Source: Bradyrhizobium lablabi
Lineage (GTDB): Bacteria > Pseudomonadota > Alphaproteobacteria > Rhizobiales > Xanthobacteraceae
Direction of reading: 5' to 3'
Length of the DNA: 64,000 bases
NCBI RefSeq assembly: GCF_900141755.1
Contig: NZ_LT670844.1
Span: forward strand, 3,410,001 to 3,474,000
Below the pieces are notes generated by a model, which saw nothing but the letters and a program-made list of their open reading frames with translations, did not search any database and was not told the DNA's origin. The number at the start of each line of letters is the position of its first letter. Position 1 is the stretch's first letter. The position numbers and the translations under genes were made by a program. Positions 1 through 8,112 of this stretch are shown one piece after another.

Positions 1-2259
1 CTCGAGGTGCCGCTCGACGAACTCGCGGTACATGAGCCCGACGCGCGCAAATTGATCGCGTTCCTGAAGGCGATGGAGTTTTCCGCGCTGACGCGAAGGG
101 TCGCCGAATATTCGCAGATCGATCCAGCGGATGTGGAAGCGGATGCGGGGATGAAAAGTGGCGCCAGTGTGTTTGCGCCTCTGCCGCTTGCGGAGAAGGT
201 CGACGAATCCGGCAACGCGCCCAAGGGCGCGGCGAGTGGCGATTTGTTCGCCCGGGGAGACACCCCCACCCCACCCTCCCCCGCAAGCGGGAGAGGGAGC
301 CTACCCGGCAAACCTGGAGGGGGCAAAGAAGACAAGGCCGCAAGCCTCAAGGGCACACCCATCTCGCTTGCCACCGCCCGCGCGGAGGCTGCGCGCAAAA
401 CGCCGGTCGATCGCAGCAAGTACCAGACCATACGCAGTCTCGAACAGCTCAACGCCTGGATCGCGCGCGCGCACGAGGCCGGTCATTTCGCGATCGAGGC
501 CAAGGCCAATTCGATCGATCCGATGCAGGCCGAGATCTGCGGCATTGCGCTCGCGCTCGCGCCCAACGACGCCTGCTATATCCCGCTCAGCCACAAACAG
601 TCGGGCGATGGCGCCGGGCTGTTCGCCGCTGGTCTCGCGCCGGACCAGATCAAGACCGAGGACGCGCTTGAGGCGCTGCGGCCGCTATTGGAATCAGCGG
701 GAATCCTCAAGATCGGTTTTAATATCAAGTTCAACGCCGTGATGTTCGCGCAACATGGCATCGTGCTGCGCAACCATGACGACGCCCAGCTGATGTCGTA
801 TGCGCTCGACGCCGGCCGCAATTCGCATGGGCTCGACCAGCTGGCGCAAACCTGGCTCGGCCACGCCAGCATCAGCCACGGCGAACTGACCGGCAGCGGC
901 AAGGGCAAGCTGACGTTCGACCAGGTCGCAATCGACAAGGCGACGGCCTATTCGGCCGAGGATGCCGATGTGATCCTGCGGTTATGGCGCGTCTTAAAAC
1001 CGCGGCTCGCCGCCGAACGCATGACCACCGTTTATGAGACGCTGGAGCGGCCGCTGATCTCGGTGCTGGCGCGGATGGAACGGCGCGGCATTTCGATCGA
1101 CCGCCAGGTGCTGTCGCGTCTGTCAGGTGAATTCGCCCAGACCGCGGCGCGGGTCGAGGCCGAGATTCAGGAGATCGCCGGCGAGCCGATCAATGTCGGC
1201 AGCCCCAAGCAACTCGGCGATATCATTTTCGGCAAGATGAATTTGCCCGGCGGCACCAAGACCAAGACCGGCGCGTGGTCGACCTCTGCGCAGGTGCTCG
1301 ACGACCTCGCCGAACAGGGCCACGAGTTTCCGAAAAAAATCCTGGAATGGCGGCAGGTTTCAAAACTGAAATCGACCTATACCGATGCGCTGCCGACTTA
1401 CGTGCATCCGCAGACCCACCGCGTCCACACCACCTACGCGCTGGCTGCAACCACCACCGGGCGGCTGTCGTCGAACGAGCCGAACCTGCAAAACATTCCG
1501 GTGCGCACTGAGGACGGCCGCAAAATCCGCCGCGCTTTTGTCGCGACGCCGGGACATAAACTGGTGTCGGCGGATTATTCGCAGATCGAATTGCGGCTGC
1601 TCGCCGAGATCGCCGACATTCCCGTGCTCAAGCAGGCGTTCCGCGACGGGCTCGACATCCACGCCATGACCGCGTCGGAGATGTTCGGCGTCCCGATCAA
1701 GGGGATGCCGGCCGAGGTGCGCCGCCGAGCGAAAGCGATCAATTTCGGCATCATCTACGGCATCTCGGCGTTCGGGCTCGCCAACCAGCTCGGCATCGCC
1801 CGCGAGGAAGCCTCCGCCTACATCAAGAAATACTTTGAGCGGTTTCCGGGCATTCGCGCCTATATGGACGCGACGCGGGATTTCTGCCGCAGATACGGCT
1901 ATGTCGAGACGCTGTTCGGCAGGAAATGCCACTATCCCGATATCAAGGCCTCCAATGCCTCGGTCCGTTCCTTCAACGAGCGCGCCGCGATTAACGCGCG
2001 GCTGCAGGGCACCGCGGCCGACATCATCCGCCGCGCCATGATCCGGATGGAAGACGCGCTGGAGGCGAAAAAACTCTCGGCGCAGATGCTGCTGCAGGTT
2101 CACGACGAACTGATCTTCGAGGTGCCCGACGACGAGGTCGCCGCGACATTACCCGTGGTGCAGCACGTCATGCAGGACGCGCCGTTCCCCGCGGTCGCCC
2201 TCTCGCTGCCGCTGCATGTCGATGCAAGGGCGGCGGACAATTGGGACGAGGCGCATTAG
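1..2259 (+). CDS. polA: DNA polymerase I, 3' part (5' end outside window)
   Basis: The frame is open from base 1, so this is the C-terminal part of PolA; most of the 5'-nuclease domain lies upstream of the window. Counting M1 at base 7, a 3'-5' exonuclease fold spans about residues 140-340 and the family A polymerase domain about 345-750. Polymerase motifs are intact: motif A with D523, O-helix K576 and Y584, and motif C QVHDEL with D700. The exonuclease site is degenerate. The positions matching E. coli D355, E357 and D424 are E164, K166 and N243; only Y315 and D319 (E. coli Y497 and D501) remain. The protein should therefore polymerise (repair synthesis, Okazaki fragment maturation) but not proofread. 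Residues 85-99, in the linker before the exonuclease fold, are encoded by a copy of the interspersed repeat also seen near 2.37 and 3.27 kb. Confidence 0.97.
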   Translation, partial: LEVPLDELAVHEPDARKLIAFLKAMEFSALTRRVAEYSQIDPADVEADAGMKSGASVFAPLPLAEKVDESGNAPKGAASGDLFARGDTPTPPSPASGRGSLPGKPGGGKEDKAASLKGTPISLATARAEAARKTPVDRSKYQTIRSLEQLNAWIARAHEAGHFAIEAKANSIDPMQAEICGIALALAPNDACYIPLSHKQSGDGAGLFAAGLAPDQIKTEDALEALRPLLESAGILKIGFNIKFNAVMFAQHGIVLRNHDDAQLMSYALDAGRNSHGLDQLAQTWLGHASISHGELTGSGKGKLTFDQVAIDKATAYSAEDADVILRLWRVLKPRLAAERMTTVYETLERPLISVLARMERRGISIDRQVLSRLSGEFAQTAARVEAEIQEIAGEPINVGSPKQLGDIIFGKMNLPGGTKTKTGAWSTSAQVLDDLAEQGHEFPKKILEWRQVSKLKSTYTDALPTYVHPQTHRVHTTYALAATTTGRLSSNEPNLQNIPVRTEDGRKIRRAFVATPGHKLVSADYSQIELRLLAEIADIPVLKQAFRDGLDIHAMTASEMFGVPIKGMPAEVRRRAKAINFGIIYGISAFGLANQLGIAREEASAYIKKYFERFPGIRAYMDATRDFCRRYGYVETLFGRKCHYPDIKASNASVRSFNERAAINARLQGTAADIIRRAMIRMEDALEAKKLSAQMLLQVHDELIFEVPDDEVAATLPVVQHVMQDAPFPAVALSLPLHVDARAADNWDEAH
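261..302. repeat. Family A palindromic repeat inside polA
   Basis: A stretch of about 40 bases, CCCCACCCC-(A)-CCCTCCCCCGCAAGCGGGAGAGGGAGC-like, closely matches the right half of the intergenic repeats at 2365-2410 and 3265-3309. Its core CTCCCCCGC AA GCGGGAG forms a hairpin. It is in frame and adds roughly 14 residues (D85 to L99, rich in T, P, S and G) to the PolA interdomain linker. It resembles in-frame palindromic elements known in other alphaproteobacteria. Confidence 0.8.
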
Positions 2260-2263
2260 GCTC

Positions 2264-2411
2264 TTCTCTTCGCCTCTCCCGCTTGCGGGGGAGGCCGACG
2301 CGCTCGAAGAGCGCGGCGGGTGGGGGAAATCTCTCCGCGAACTCCAGCATCCGTTATGCGGCAACACCCCCACCCCAGCCCTCCCCCGCGAAGAGCGGGA
2401 GAGGGAGCGCA
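2264..2411. repeat. Family A composite repeat, copy upstream of lysE-like gene
   Basis: Left half CCTCTCCCGCTTGCGGGGGAGGC... and right half CCCTCCCCCGC...AAGAGCGGGAGAGGGAGC are joined by a spacer containing CCAGCATCCGTTATGCGGC. The same two halves with nearly the same spacer recur in the same orientation at 3177-3309. Each half can fold into a GC-rich hairpin. It follows polA directly, so it may also end polA transcription. Confidence 0.85.
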
Positions 2412-2534
2412 CCGCATGCGTGGATGCTCAGCACTCACCCCTGAAATATTCGACCAGCAGCAATGCCCATAACGAAATGGCATCGCATCGAGATGCGCGT
2501 TAAACATCATGCATCTCCCGCCAACGAGTCCCCC

Positions 2535-3170
2535 ATGCCCCATCTCACGTCCCTGCTCGGTTTTGCCCTGGTCTCGCTCGGCATGGTGCTGACGCCTGGC
2601 CCGAACATGATCTATCTGATCTCGCGCTCGATCACGCAGGGGCCTGCGGCGGGCATCGTGTCGCTCGGCGGCGTCGCGCTCGGGTTTGTGTTCTACATGC
2701 TGTGCGCGGCGTTCGGCATCACTGCGCTGTTGTTTGCGGTGCCTTATGCCTATGACGCGTTGCGGCTCTCGGGCGCTGTGTATCTGTTGTGGCTGGCGTG
2801 GCAGGCCGTGAGACCGAACGGGCGCTCGCCGTTCCAGGTCAAGAAGCTTCAAGTCGATGGGCCGCGCAAATTATTCGCGATGGGGTTCGTCACCAATTTG
2901 CTCAATCCGAAGATCGCGATGCTGTATCTGGCGCTGTTGCCGCAATTCATCGATCCCGCGCAAGCGAGCGTGCTGACGCAGTCGCTGGCGCTGGGCTCGA
3001 TCCAGATCGTGATCAGCGTCAGCGTCAACGCGATGATCGCGCTCGCCGCCGGATCGATCGCGCTGTTCCTCGGCACGCGCCCGACCTGGCTGTTGGTGCA
3101 GCGCTGGCTGATGGGCACCGTTCTGGCGGGGCTTGCGGTGCGGATGGCGCTGGAAACGCGGCGGGCGTAG
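2535..3170 (+). CDS. LysE/RhtB family amino-acid exporter
   Basis: Predicted inner-membrane efflux protein of 211 residues, the usual length for LysE/RhtB transporters (about 200-210). The family exports amino acids such as lysine, homoserine, threonine or leucine; the substrate cannot be read from sequence. The N-terminus carries the family hallmark, a hydrophobic helix followed by LTPGPNM (residues about 21-27), and about six membrane segments follow. A second conserved block, FVTNLLNPKIAMLYLALLPQF, lies mid-protein. I chose the ATG at 2535 (MPHLTSLLGF) because the open frame upstream (from 2463) is hydrophilic and unlike the family. The gene stands alone, bracketed by two direct copies of one repeat. 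Confidence 0.9.
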   Translation: MPHLTSLLGFALVSLGMVLTPGPNMIYLISRSITQGPAAGIVSLGGVALGFVFYMLCAAFGITALLFAVPYAYDALRLSGAVYLLWLAWQAVRPNGRSPFQVKKLQVDGPRKLFAMGFVTNLLNPKIAMLYLALLPQFIDPAQASVLTQSLALGSIQIVISVSVNAMIALAAGSIALFLGTRPTWLLVQRWLMGTVLAGLAVRMALETRRA

Positions 3171-3176
3171 GGCGTT

Positions 3177-3309
3177 CCTTCGCCTCTCCCGCTTGCGGGG
3201 GAGGCCGACGCGCGAAGCGCGGCGGGTGGGGGCTCTCCCAAACCTCCAGCATCTGTTATGCGGCGAAACCCCCACCCCGGCCCTCCCCCGCAAGAGCGGG
3301 AGAGGGAGC
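3177..3309. repeat. Family A composite repeat, copy downstream of lysE-like gene
   Basis: Same arrangement and orientation as the copy at 2264-2411: left hairpin half, CCAGCATCTGTTATGCGGC spacer, right hairpin half. It sits between the convergent LysE-like and GST genes, so its hairpins could act as a bidirectional terminator. Confidence 0.85.
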
Positions 3310-3320
3310 AGAAAGAAAAC

Positions 3321-3947
3321 TCAATCCAGTTTCGCTTCCATGCCGCGCTTGACGGCGGGGCGGGCCATCAGCGCGTCGTACCAGCGTTTGACATGGGGGA
3401 AATCCGCAAGCTCGACCTTATGGCGCGGATGCCGCCAGGCCCAGCCGAGGATGGCAAAGTCGGCGACCGACAGGGGACCCGCGACGAACTCGTGGGTAGC
3501 GAGGCGGCGATCCAGGACGCCATAGAGCCGGCGCGTCTCCGCCATGAAACGCTTCAGGCCGTAGGCGCGGTCGGTCTCATTCTCCAGCGCGATGAAATGA
3601 TGTACCTGCCCCGGCATCGGGCCAAAGCCGCCCATCTGCCACATCAGCCATTCATAGACCGGGATGCGCTCGATCAGCGGGAGGGGGAGGAATTTTCCCG
3701 TCTTCTCCCCGAGATAGAGCAGGATCGCGCCGGATTCGAAGATGCTGACGCGCTTTCCTGCGGGGCCGTCGGGATCGACGATCGCGGGGATCTTGTTGTT
3801 CGGGCTGATCGCCAGGAAATCTGGCGCCATCTGTTCACCCTTACTGATGTTGACCGGGAACACCTTGTAAGGCAGCCCCATCTCCTCCAGCGCAACGCTG
3901 ATCTTGCGGCCGTTCGGCGTGTTCCAGGTGTGGAATTCGATGGTCAT
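3321..3947 (-). CDS. Nu-class glutathione S-transferase (YfcG/Ure2p-like)
   Basis: Predicted cytosolic glutathione transferase of 208 residues. The thioredoxin-like N-terminal domain (about 1-85) has TPNGRK at residues 10-15 in place of a catalytic Ser/Cys, then [14 protein letters not shown] and [15 protein letters not shown]. These are hallmarks of E. coli YfcG and yeast Ure2p, which act as glutathione-dependent disulfide reductases or peroxidases. The all-helical C-terminal domain (about 90-200) has [15 protein letters not shown] and the capping motif [10 protein letters not shown] start at the ATG at 3947 ([11 protein letters not shown]); the frame extends further upstream but that part is not GST-like. 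It is convergent with the LysE-type gene and divergent from pyrE. Confidence 0.93.
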   Translation of the reverse strand: MTIEFHTWNTPNGRKISVALEEMGLPYKVFPVNISKGEQMAPDFLAISPNNKIPAIVDPDGPAGKRVSIFESGAILLYLGEKTGKFLPLPLIERIPVYEWLMWQMGGFGPMPGQVHHFIALENETDRAYGLKRFMAETRRLYGVLDRRLATHEFVAGPLSVADFAILGWAWRHPRHKVELADFPHVKRWYDALMARPAVKRGMEAKLD

Positions 3948-4026
3948 TTCTTTGTCATCCCCCCGCGAAGAGCTTTGACAGTCAGTATCGCGTAAGCTGG
4001 CGGCCGTACAACTCCCTTTCCGCGGG

Positions 4027-4056
4027 GTCGTCCCCGCGAAAGCGAGGGGACGACGA
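4027..4056. repeat. Family E hairpin (short copy)
   Basis: GTCGTCCCCGCGAAAGCGAGGGGACGAC is a near-perfect inverted repeat in the GST-pyrE divergent gap. It shares its GTCGTCCCCGCGA core with the longer repeat at 12851-12972. Confidence 0.7.
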
Positions 4057-4141
4057 TAATGTTGACGGCGCGACATCGCTCTGGAATGGGCGCGTATCCG
4101 CCGATAATGTGAGCAGCCTTTCACAACTTCCGGAAAAACCC

Positions 4142-4705
4142 TTGTCCAAATCAGCCTCCCGCGCCCGTCTCGCCGAGATCATCCGCAAGCGCTCATTCGG
4201 GCGTGGCGAGATCACGCTCGCATCGGGCCGAAAGAGCGACTTCTATTTCAATCTCAAGCCGACCATGCTCGACCCCGAGGGGGCCGCGCTGCTCGCGGAA
4301 CTGACTTATGACGCGCTGAAAGACGACGCGCTCGACTTTGTCGGCGGGCTCGAGATGGGCGCGGTGCCGCTTGCGGGCGCGATCGCGCAGCTGTCCTGGA
4401 TCAAGGGCCATCCGATCGCGGCGTTCTTCGTGCGCAAGAAGCCGAAGGAACACGGCGCCAAGCTCGCGGTCGAAGGATTGGCAAAAGGCGAGAGCCTGCA
4501 GGGCAAGCGCGTGGTGATCGTCGAGGACGTCACCACCACCGGCGGCTCGGCGCTGAAGGCTGTGGAAGCGGTGCGCGACGCCGGCGGCGAGATCGCGCTG
4601 GTGTTCACCATGGTCGACCGCGAAGAAGGCGCCGGAGAAACTTTTGCGGCGGCCGGCATCGCATTTCGCTCGCTCTACAAGGCGGGCGAATTTTTGAAGG
4701 GGTAG
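4142..4705 (+). CDS. pyrE: Orotate phosphoribosyltransferase
   Basis: Cytosolic enzyme of de novo pyrimidine synthesis: orotate plus PRPP gives OMP plus pyrophosphate. The PRPP-binding loop [19 protein letters not shown] and the conserved [16 protein letters not shown] block near the N-terminus are clear. I prefer the TTG at 4142 ([12 protein letters not shown], 187 residues), which gives the length I recall for Bradyrhizobium PyrE. A GTG at 4109 would add 11 poorly conserved residues. Neither start has a strong ribosome-binding site, so the choice rests on length and conservation. The gene stands alone and is divergent from the GST gene. Confidence 0.96.
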   Translation: MSKSASRARLAEIIRKRSFGRGEITLASGRKSDFYFNLKPTMLDPEGAALLAELTYDALKDDALDFVGGLEMGAVPLAGAIAQLSWIKGHPIAAFFVRKKPKEHGAKLAVEGLAKGESLQGKRVVIVEDVTTTGGSALKAVEAVRDAGGEIALVFTMVDREEGAGETFAAAGIAFRSLYKAGEFLKG

Positions 4706-4727
4706 CCTTCCTTCTCCGTCGCGCGCG

Positions 4728-4850
4728 CGGGGACTCTCTCCGCTCCCTCGCCCCGCCCTTCGCGGGGAGAGGGTTGGGGTGAGGGGCTGCCTCCGCGAAT
4801 ATTGAAGCACAACGCATGCGGAGCCTCCCCCTCACCCGGCGCTTCGCATT
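4728..4850. repeat. Family B repeat (TTGGGGTGAGGGGC type)
   Basis: CTCCCTCGCCCCGC..TTCGCGGGGAGAGGGTTGGGGTGAGGGGCTG, followed by CCTCCCCCTCACCC. The same module appears at 22545-22740. CCCCGC/GCGGGG and CCCCTCA/TGAGGGG pairs give nested hairpins. It fills most of the pyrE-DUF2865 gap and could terminate pyrE. Confidence 0.8.
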
Positions 4851-4967
4851 TCTTTTCCGCCATCCGGCGCTTGCTCATAGCTCGTTTACCATCGCGCACT
4901 AAGGTAAATTCGAAGCTGAGGCACGCCTTGCGCCCCAGCGGTTTTGTTGCGTCGGGTGGAGTAAGCG

Positions 4968-5756
4968 TTGCGTACCGAGTTGCCTTATCAGCGCATGCGG
5001 CGCCGCATGACGTCTGTTGCCGCCGCCATGCTTGTAAGCTCCGTTGCGCTGGCGCCGCGGAGCGCGGCCGCCGAGGGCCTGTTCGACTTCTTCTTTGGCG
5101 GCCAGAAGCAGCAACAGCAAAAAGCCGCCCCGCAAGCGAGTTTCTTCGCCGACCCGTTCGGCCTCAACCAGCAGGCCGCGCCGACGCCGCCGCGCGCCGT
5201 CGCGGGCTCCGGACCGGCCTTTTGCGTGCGCAGCTGCGATGGTCGCTATTTCCCGCTGGCGCGCGCCAACGCGTCGCCGGTTCAGACCTGCCAGGCGTTT
5301 TGTCCGGCGAGCCCGACAAAAGTCTTCTACGGCAGCACCATCGACGGCGCGGCGTCCGCCACCGGCGAGCGTTACGCCGACAGTGAAAACGCCTTCGCCT
5401 ATCGCAAGGCGATGCGCGCCGACTGCACCTGCAACGGCCGCGACCCGGCGGGGCTCGCGCCGGTCGATCTGACGCTCGACACCTCGCTGCGTCCCGGCGA
5501 CGTGATCGCCACCACCAATGGGCTCGTCGCCTATTCCGGCGTCAAGGTCGGCATCAACCAGACCGCGGAATTCACCCCCGTCGCTTCCTATCCGGGCCTC
5601 ACCGCCGAAGTGCGGGCGCGGCTTGGCGAGATGAAAGTGGCGCCGGTCAGCGCGGAGACGGTCGCCAATGACGCGCCGCCGCCTAATGTCGAGCTGCCCA
5701 CGGCGTCAGTGCCGAAGGTGGCCTCGCAAAAGGCGAAACGCGCGGAAGTGGATTAG
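4968..5756 (+). CDS. DUF2865 domain-containing secreted protein
   Basis: Predicted exported protein of 262 residues and unknown function. A basic N-terminus and hydrophobic segment (about residues 14-34, VAAAMLVSSVALAPRSAAA) form a signal peptide. A Gln-rich linker follows, then the DUF2865 core (about 85-165) with conserved cysteines in FCVRSCDGRYFPL, VQTCQAFCP and DCTCNG, presumably disulfide-bonded. The core also has the family's AYRKAMRADCTC block. TTG at 4968 is chosen because GGTGGAG lies 7 bases upstream; ATG at 4995 is an alternative that keeps the signal peptide. The family is largely confined to Rhizobiales. It is followed by a repeat rather than a partner gene. Confidence 0.85.
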   Translation: MRTELPYQRMRRRMTSVAAAMLVSSVALAPRSAAAEGLFDFFFGGQKQQQQKAAPQASFFADPFGLNQQAAPTPPRAVAGSGPAFCVRSCDGRYFPLARANASPVQTCQAFCPASPTKVFYGSTIDGAASATGERYADSENAFAYRKAMRADCTCNGRDPAGLAPVDLTLDTSLRPGDVIATTNGLVAYSGVKVGINQTAEFTPVASYPGLTAEVRARLGEMKVAPVSAETVANDAPPPNVELPTASVPKVASQKAKRAEVD

Positions 5757-5770
5757 GCGAAATCCGAACC

Positions 5771-5880
5771 CTCATGGTGAGGAGGCGCTCTTGCGCCGTC
5801 TCGAACCATGAGGCCACCGTCGGAGTCCGTGGCCATCCTTCGAGACGCCGCGCAAGCGCGCGGCTCCTCAGGATGAGGGC
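5771..5880. repeat. Family C repeat (CCTCATGGTGAGGAG type)
   Basis: Begins CCTCATGGTGAGGAGGCGC, has GCGC-TCTT-GCGC and CGTCTCGAACCATGAGG, and ends CTCCTCAGGATGAGG. Another copy lies at 40032-40132. CCTCATGGT pairs with ACCATGAGG, and CATCCTTCGAG is the inverse of parts of the right end, giving two adjacent hairpins. It lies between convergent genes. Confidence 0.85.
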
Positions 5881-5890
5881 TGACAGCGCT

Positions 5891-6322
5891 TCACCGCCCC
5901 ACAATCACGCCGATCACGTTCGGCGCCGACAGATATTTTTCCTCGATCTTGGCACGCGCCGCGGCACGGATCTCCGGCGTCAATAGGCCGCGTTTTTCGG
6001 CGAGGATCATCCAGCAATAGCCCCACCAGTCCGTCAGCATGCCGCTGTCGTCGACGAGATCGTAACCCTGCTCGGCGGCGAAGATGCGCGCATGCGCTTC
6101 ATCGAGCGCATCGAGAAAGGCGTGATCCGCGTCGGAGAACAAATCGTCGCTGAAATCATCGGTCGTGTAGCCCCACACCGACATGCAGACGGCGTTGAAC
6201 TCCCGGTCGATCGCGTCGTCGTCCACGAGCCGGCGGCGGGCGGCCTGATGCAAAAGCGACAGCGAGCGGGCGAAGTCGGCGATGCGGGTGAGCGCGAATT
6301 GATCAAAGGCGATGGTGGACAT
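5891..6322 (-). CDS. Hypothetical protein, 143 aa
   Basis: I do not recognise this protein. It is acidic and soluble with no signal peptide or membrane segment. Notable parts are a DDDAIDREF block (about residues 34-42), FSDDLFSDADHAFLDALDEAHARIF in the middle, and a Trp-rich LTDWWGYCWMILAEK segment (about 97-111). Base composition and codon use match the core genes around it, so it is probably a real lineage gene. The start is the ATG at 6322. The gene is followed by the family C repeat, and its upstream region is the AT-richer gap to 6868. Confidence 0.7.
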   Translation of the reverse strand: MSTIAFDQFALTRIADFARSLSLLHQAARRRLVDDDAIDREFNAVCMSVWGYTTDDFSDDLFSDADHAFLDALDEAHARIFAAEQGYDLVDDSGMLTDWWGYCWMILAEKRGLLTPEIRAAARAKIEEKYLSAPNVIGVIVGR

Positions 6323-6868
6323 GTAGTCCTCGAATCTTGCGACAGACCATAGATGTTGTGTGAGCGACGTTTCGAATCACTATGATATATCAAACACTTG
6401 CTAAAGTGTTCTTAATTTGTTCCAAGTATATCCGGAACTCCGACTTTGATCTTTACGATTCAGGCTCCGACGGATTTTTTCTAAGTGGATTAGGGGTTGG
6501 CGATGATGATGATCCAAACAGGCCGAGGCAGGAAGCTAAGAAAGTATTTCCTCCTCACCGCCTTTATCTTGCTCGTGACCGGCTCTCTTGGGCCACTGCT
6601 GACCCTCCACTGGTAGTCATCACGCTCTAGGCCCTGTTTACAAAGCTGCATAGCGTAGGCCTCTACGGATAGCAGCAATATCGAGCGCGTCACCACGTCG
6701 CCACGACCGCGTATGATCGATAACTGATAATGCATGATGCATAACCAACGCGGTATGGTAAATTCAAGGATGCCAGTTCAGGAGTGGTGCCGCTCCACGT
6801 TCCTGCTTGACTCACACATATCTCGGCGGTTATGTGTTAATCAATAGCCAGCAGGTTATCGATCCCAA
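6323..6868. other. 546-bp AT-richer gap
   Basis: No convincing gene on either strand. The left part is visibly richer in A and T than its surroundings and holds a small hairpin, AACACTT GCTA AAGTGTT at 6393-6410, in the leader of the leftward hypothetical gene. The right end holds the arsR promoter region. Short open frames here lack ribosome-binding sites and family features. Confidence 0.5.
6807..6837 (+). promoter_or_regulatory. Candidate arsR promoter with operator
   Basis: TTGACT (6807-6812) is followed 18 bases later by TATGTG (6831-6836), resembling -35 and -10 elements. An inverted repeat ACACATA (6814-6820) / TATGTGT (6831-6837) fills the spacer and overlaps the -10. It lies about 30 bases before the ArsR-type start, where autorepression by an ArsR protein would be expected. 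Confidence 0.45.
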
Positions 6869-7192
6869 ATGCCGAACGCTCATGATGTGCTGTTCAGAAC
6901 GCTCGCCGATCCGACCAGGCGGGCTCTGTTCGAACGACTGTGCCGCGAAGGAGAGCAGACAGTGGGGGCGCTGACAGCTCAGTCCGGGGTCTCGCAACCG
7001 GCCGTGTCAAAGCATCTCGGGGTCCTGAGGCAGGCCGGGCTGGTGCGCGACCGCCACGAAGGGCGACAGACCCATTACAGCGCGCAGCTCGGCGCGCTTG
7101 CCCCGCTGATCGACTGGACAAGCCAAATGGCCGGCTTCTGGCAAAACCGGTTCGACCACCTCGAAGATCTACTCAAAAGGATGGACCAATGA
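6869..7192 (+). CDS. ArsR-family transcriptional regulator
   Basis: Winged-helix DNA-binding protein of 107 residues. The helix-turn-helix is about residues 30-65, with SQPAVSKHLGVLRQAGLV as recognition region and the typical LADPTRRALFERL start. No metal-binding Cys cluster is present. Together with its partner this points to the SdpR/AHSA1-associated branch rather than a metal sensor. Its stop overlaps the next start (ATGA at 7189-7192), so it is translationally coupled to the SRPBCC gene. It probably represses its own operon at the inverted repeat upstream. Confidence 0.92.
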   Translation: MPNAHDVLFRTLADPTRRALFERLCREGEQTVGALTAQSGVSQPAVSKHLGVLRQAGLVRDRHEGRQTHYSAQLGALAPLIDWTSQMAGFWQNRFDHLEDLLKRMDQ

Positions 7193-7599
7193 GCAATACG
7201 GCGACCGAAACGCTCTCCGTCGTTGTCGAACGTGAGATACCTTATCCGCCGGAAAAGATCTGGCGCGCGCTCACGCAACCACACCTGATCGAGGAGTGGC
7301 TCATGAAGAACGACTTCAAGCCTGTCGTGGACCACCGTTTCAATCTTCGCGCAGACTGGGGCGCTGTCGACTGTCAGGTGATGGCAGTCGAGCCGAACAA
7401 AACGCTGTCTTACACATGGGCGGCCTATGGTCTCGAGAGTGTCGTCACTTGGACTCTCACCCCTACGGGCACGGGAACCCACCTGCGCATGGAGCAGTCG
7501 GGCTTCCAGCCGGATCAGCAGCAGGCCTACAAGGGCGCCAAGTACGGATGGCAGAAATTCTTCGCGACCCTGGAGCAGGTCTTGGCGCGGATAGATTGA
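7189..7599 (+). CDS. SRPBCC / AHSA1-domain protein
   Basis: 136-residue START-like (SRPBCC) protein of the AHSA1 group, which forms a deep hydrophobic ligand cavity. Recognisable parts are the opening REIPYPPEKIWRALTQPHLIEEWLM, the central FNLRADWG and VMAVEPNKTLSYTW strands, and the closing helix GWQKFFATLEQVLARI. The ligand is unknown. The ArsR-AHSA1 pairing with an ATGA overlap is very common and is usually a small autoregulated operon of uncertain function. The start is the ATG at 7189, inside the overlap; the longer open frame from 6940 is an out-of-frame read of arsR. Confidence 0.92.
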   Translation: MSNTATETLSVVVEREIPYPPEKIWRALTQPHLIEEWLMKNDFKPVVDHRFNLRADWGAVDCQVMAVEPNKTLSYTWAAYGLESVVTWTLTPTGTGTHLRMEQSGFQPDQQQAYKGAKYGWQKFFATLEQVLARID

Positions 7600-7674
7600 A
7601 GTCTGCCGGCACAATTCGCTACATTACTATTGTGGTCGCATGAAAAGGACCAGAATTCGAGGCATAAAGATCAA

Positions 7675-8112
7675 ATGAATCCATCGGAACGTATTGACGA
7701 GCTGATCGCAAAGCTCACCGACTGGCGTGGCAAAACGTTCGCCAGCATCCGCAAGAGCATCCTTGAGGCCGACCGGGAGATAATCGAGGAATGGAAGTGG
7801 ATGGGAAGCCCGGTGTGGTCTCGCGACGGAATGATCGCGGTCGGCAACGCCCACAAAGATAAGGTGAAACTTACCTTTTCCCACGGCGCGAGCCTGCCGG
7901 ATCCTGACAAGCTCTTCAACGCGGGCTTCGGAGGCAAGGTGTGGCGAGCGATCGATATTTTCGAGGGTGATACGATTAATGAGCGTGCTCTAAAAAATCT
8001 CGTCCGTGCCGCTGTCGATTACAATCAGATCAAATTGAAGAAGAAAGCGTCTGCGGGTACTCGAGCGAAAGTACCCAAAAGCAAGAAAGTACACAGAAGT
8101 AAAAAGACGTGA
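7675..8112 (+). CDS. DUF1801 domain protein
   Basis: 145-residue soluble protein. The DUF1801 core (about residues 10-115) includes EWKWMGSPVWSRDGMIAVGNAHKDKVKLTF, reminiscent of the YdhG/frataxin-like fold. The C-terminus is a lysine-rich tail (KKKASAGTRAKVPKSKKVHRSKK). The biochemical role of this family is unsettled. I chose the ATG at 7675 (MNPSERIDEL); the upstream extension from 7630 is not conserved. The gene follows the ArsR-SRPBCC pair by about 75 bases, and DUF1801 genes often sit beside SRPBCC genes. AAGCTATAGCTT with trailing Ts straight after the stop (8112-8126) could be a weak terminator. Confidence 0.85.
   Translation: MNPSERIDELIAKLTDWRGKTFASIRKSILEADREIIEEWKWMGSPVWSRDGMIAVGNAHKDKVKLTFSHGASLPDPDKLFNAGFGGKVWRAIDIFEGDTINERALKNLVRAAVDYNQIKLKKKASAGTRAKVPKSKKVHRSKKT

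Noticed and set aside
2264..3309. CRISPR array
   Set aside because: The repeats are only two copies about 0.9 kb apart, each with internal hairpins and a gene between; no regular spacers and no cas genes.
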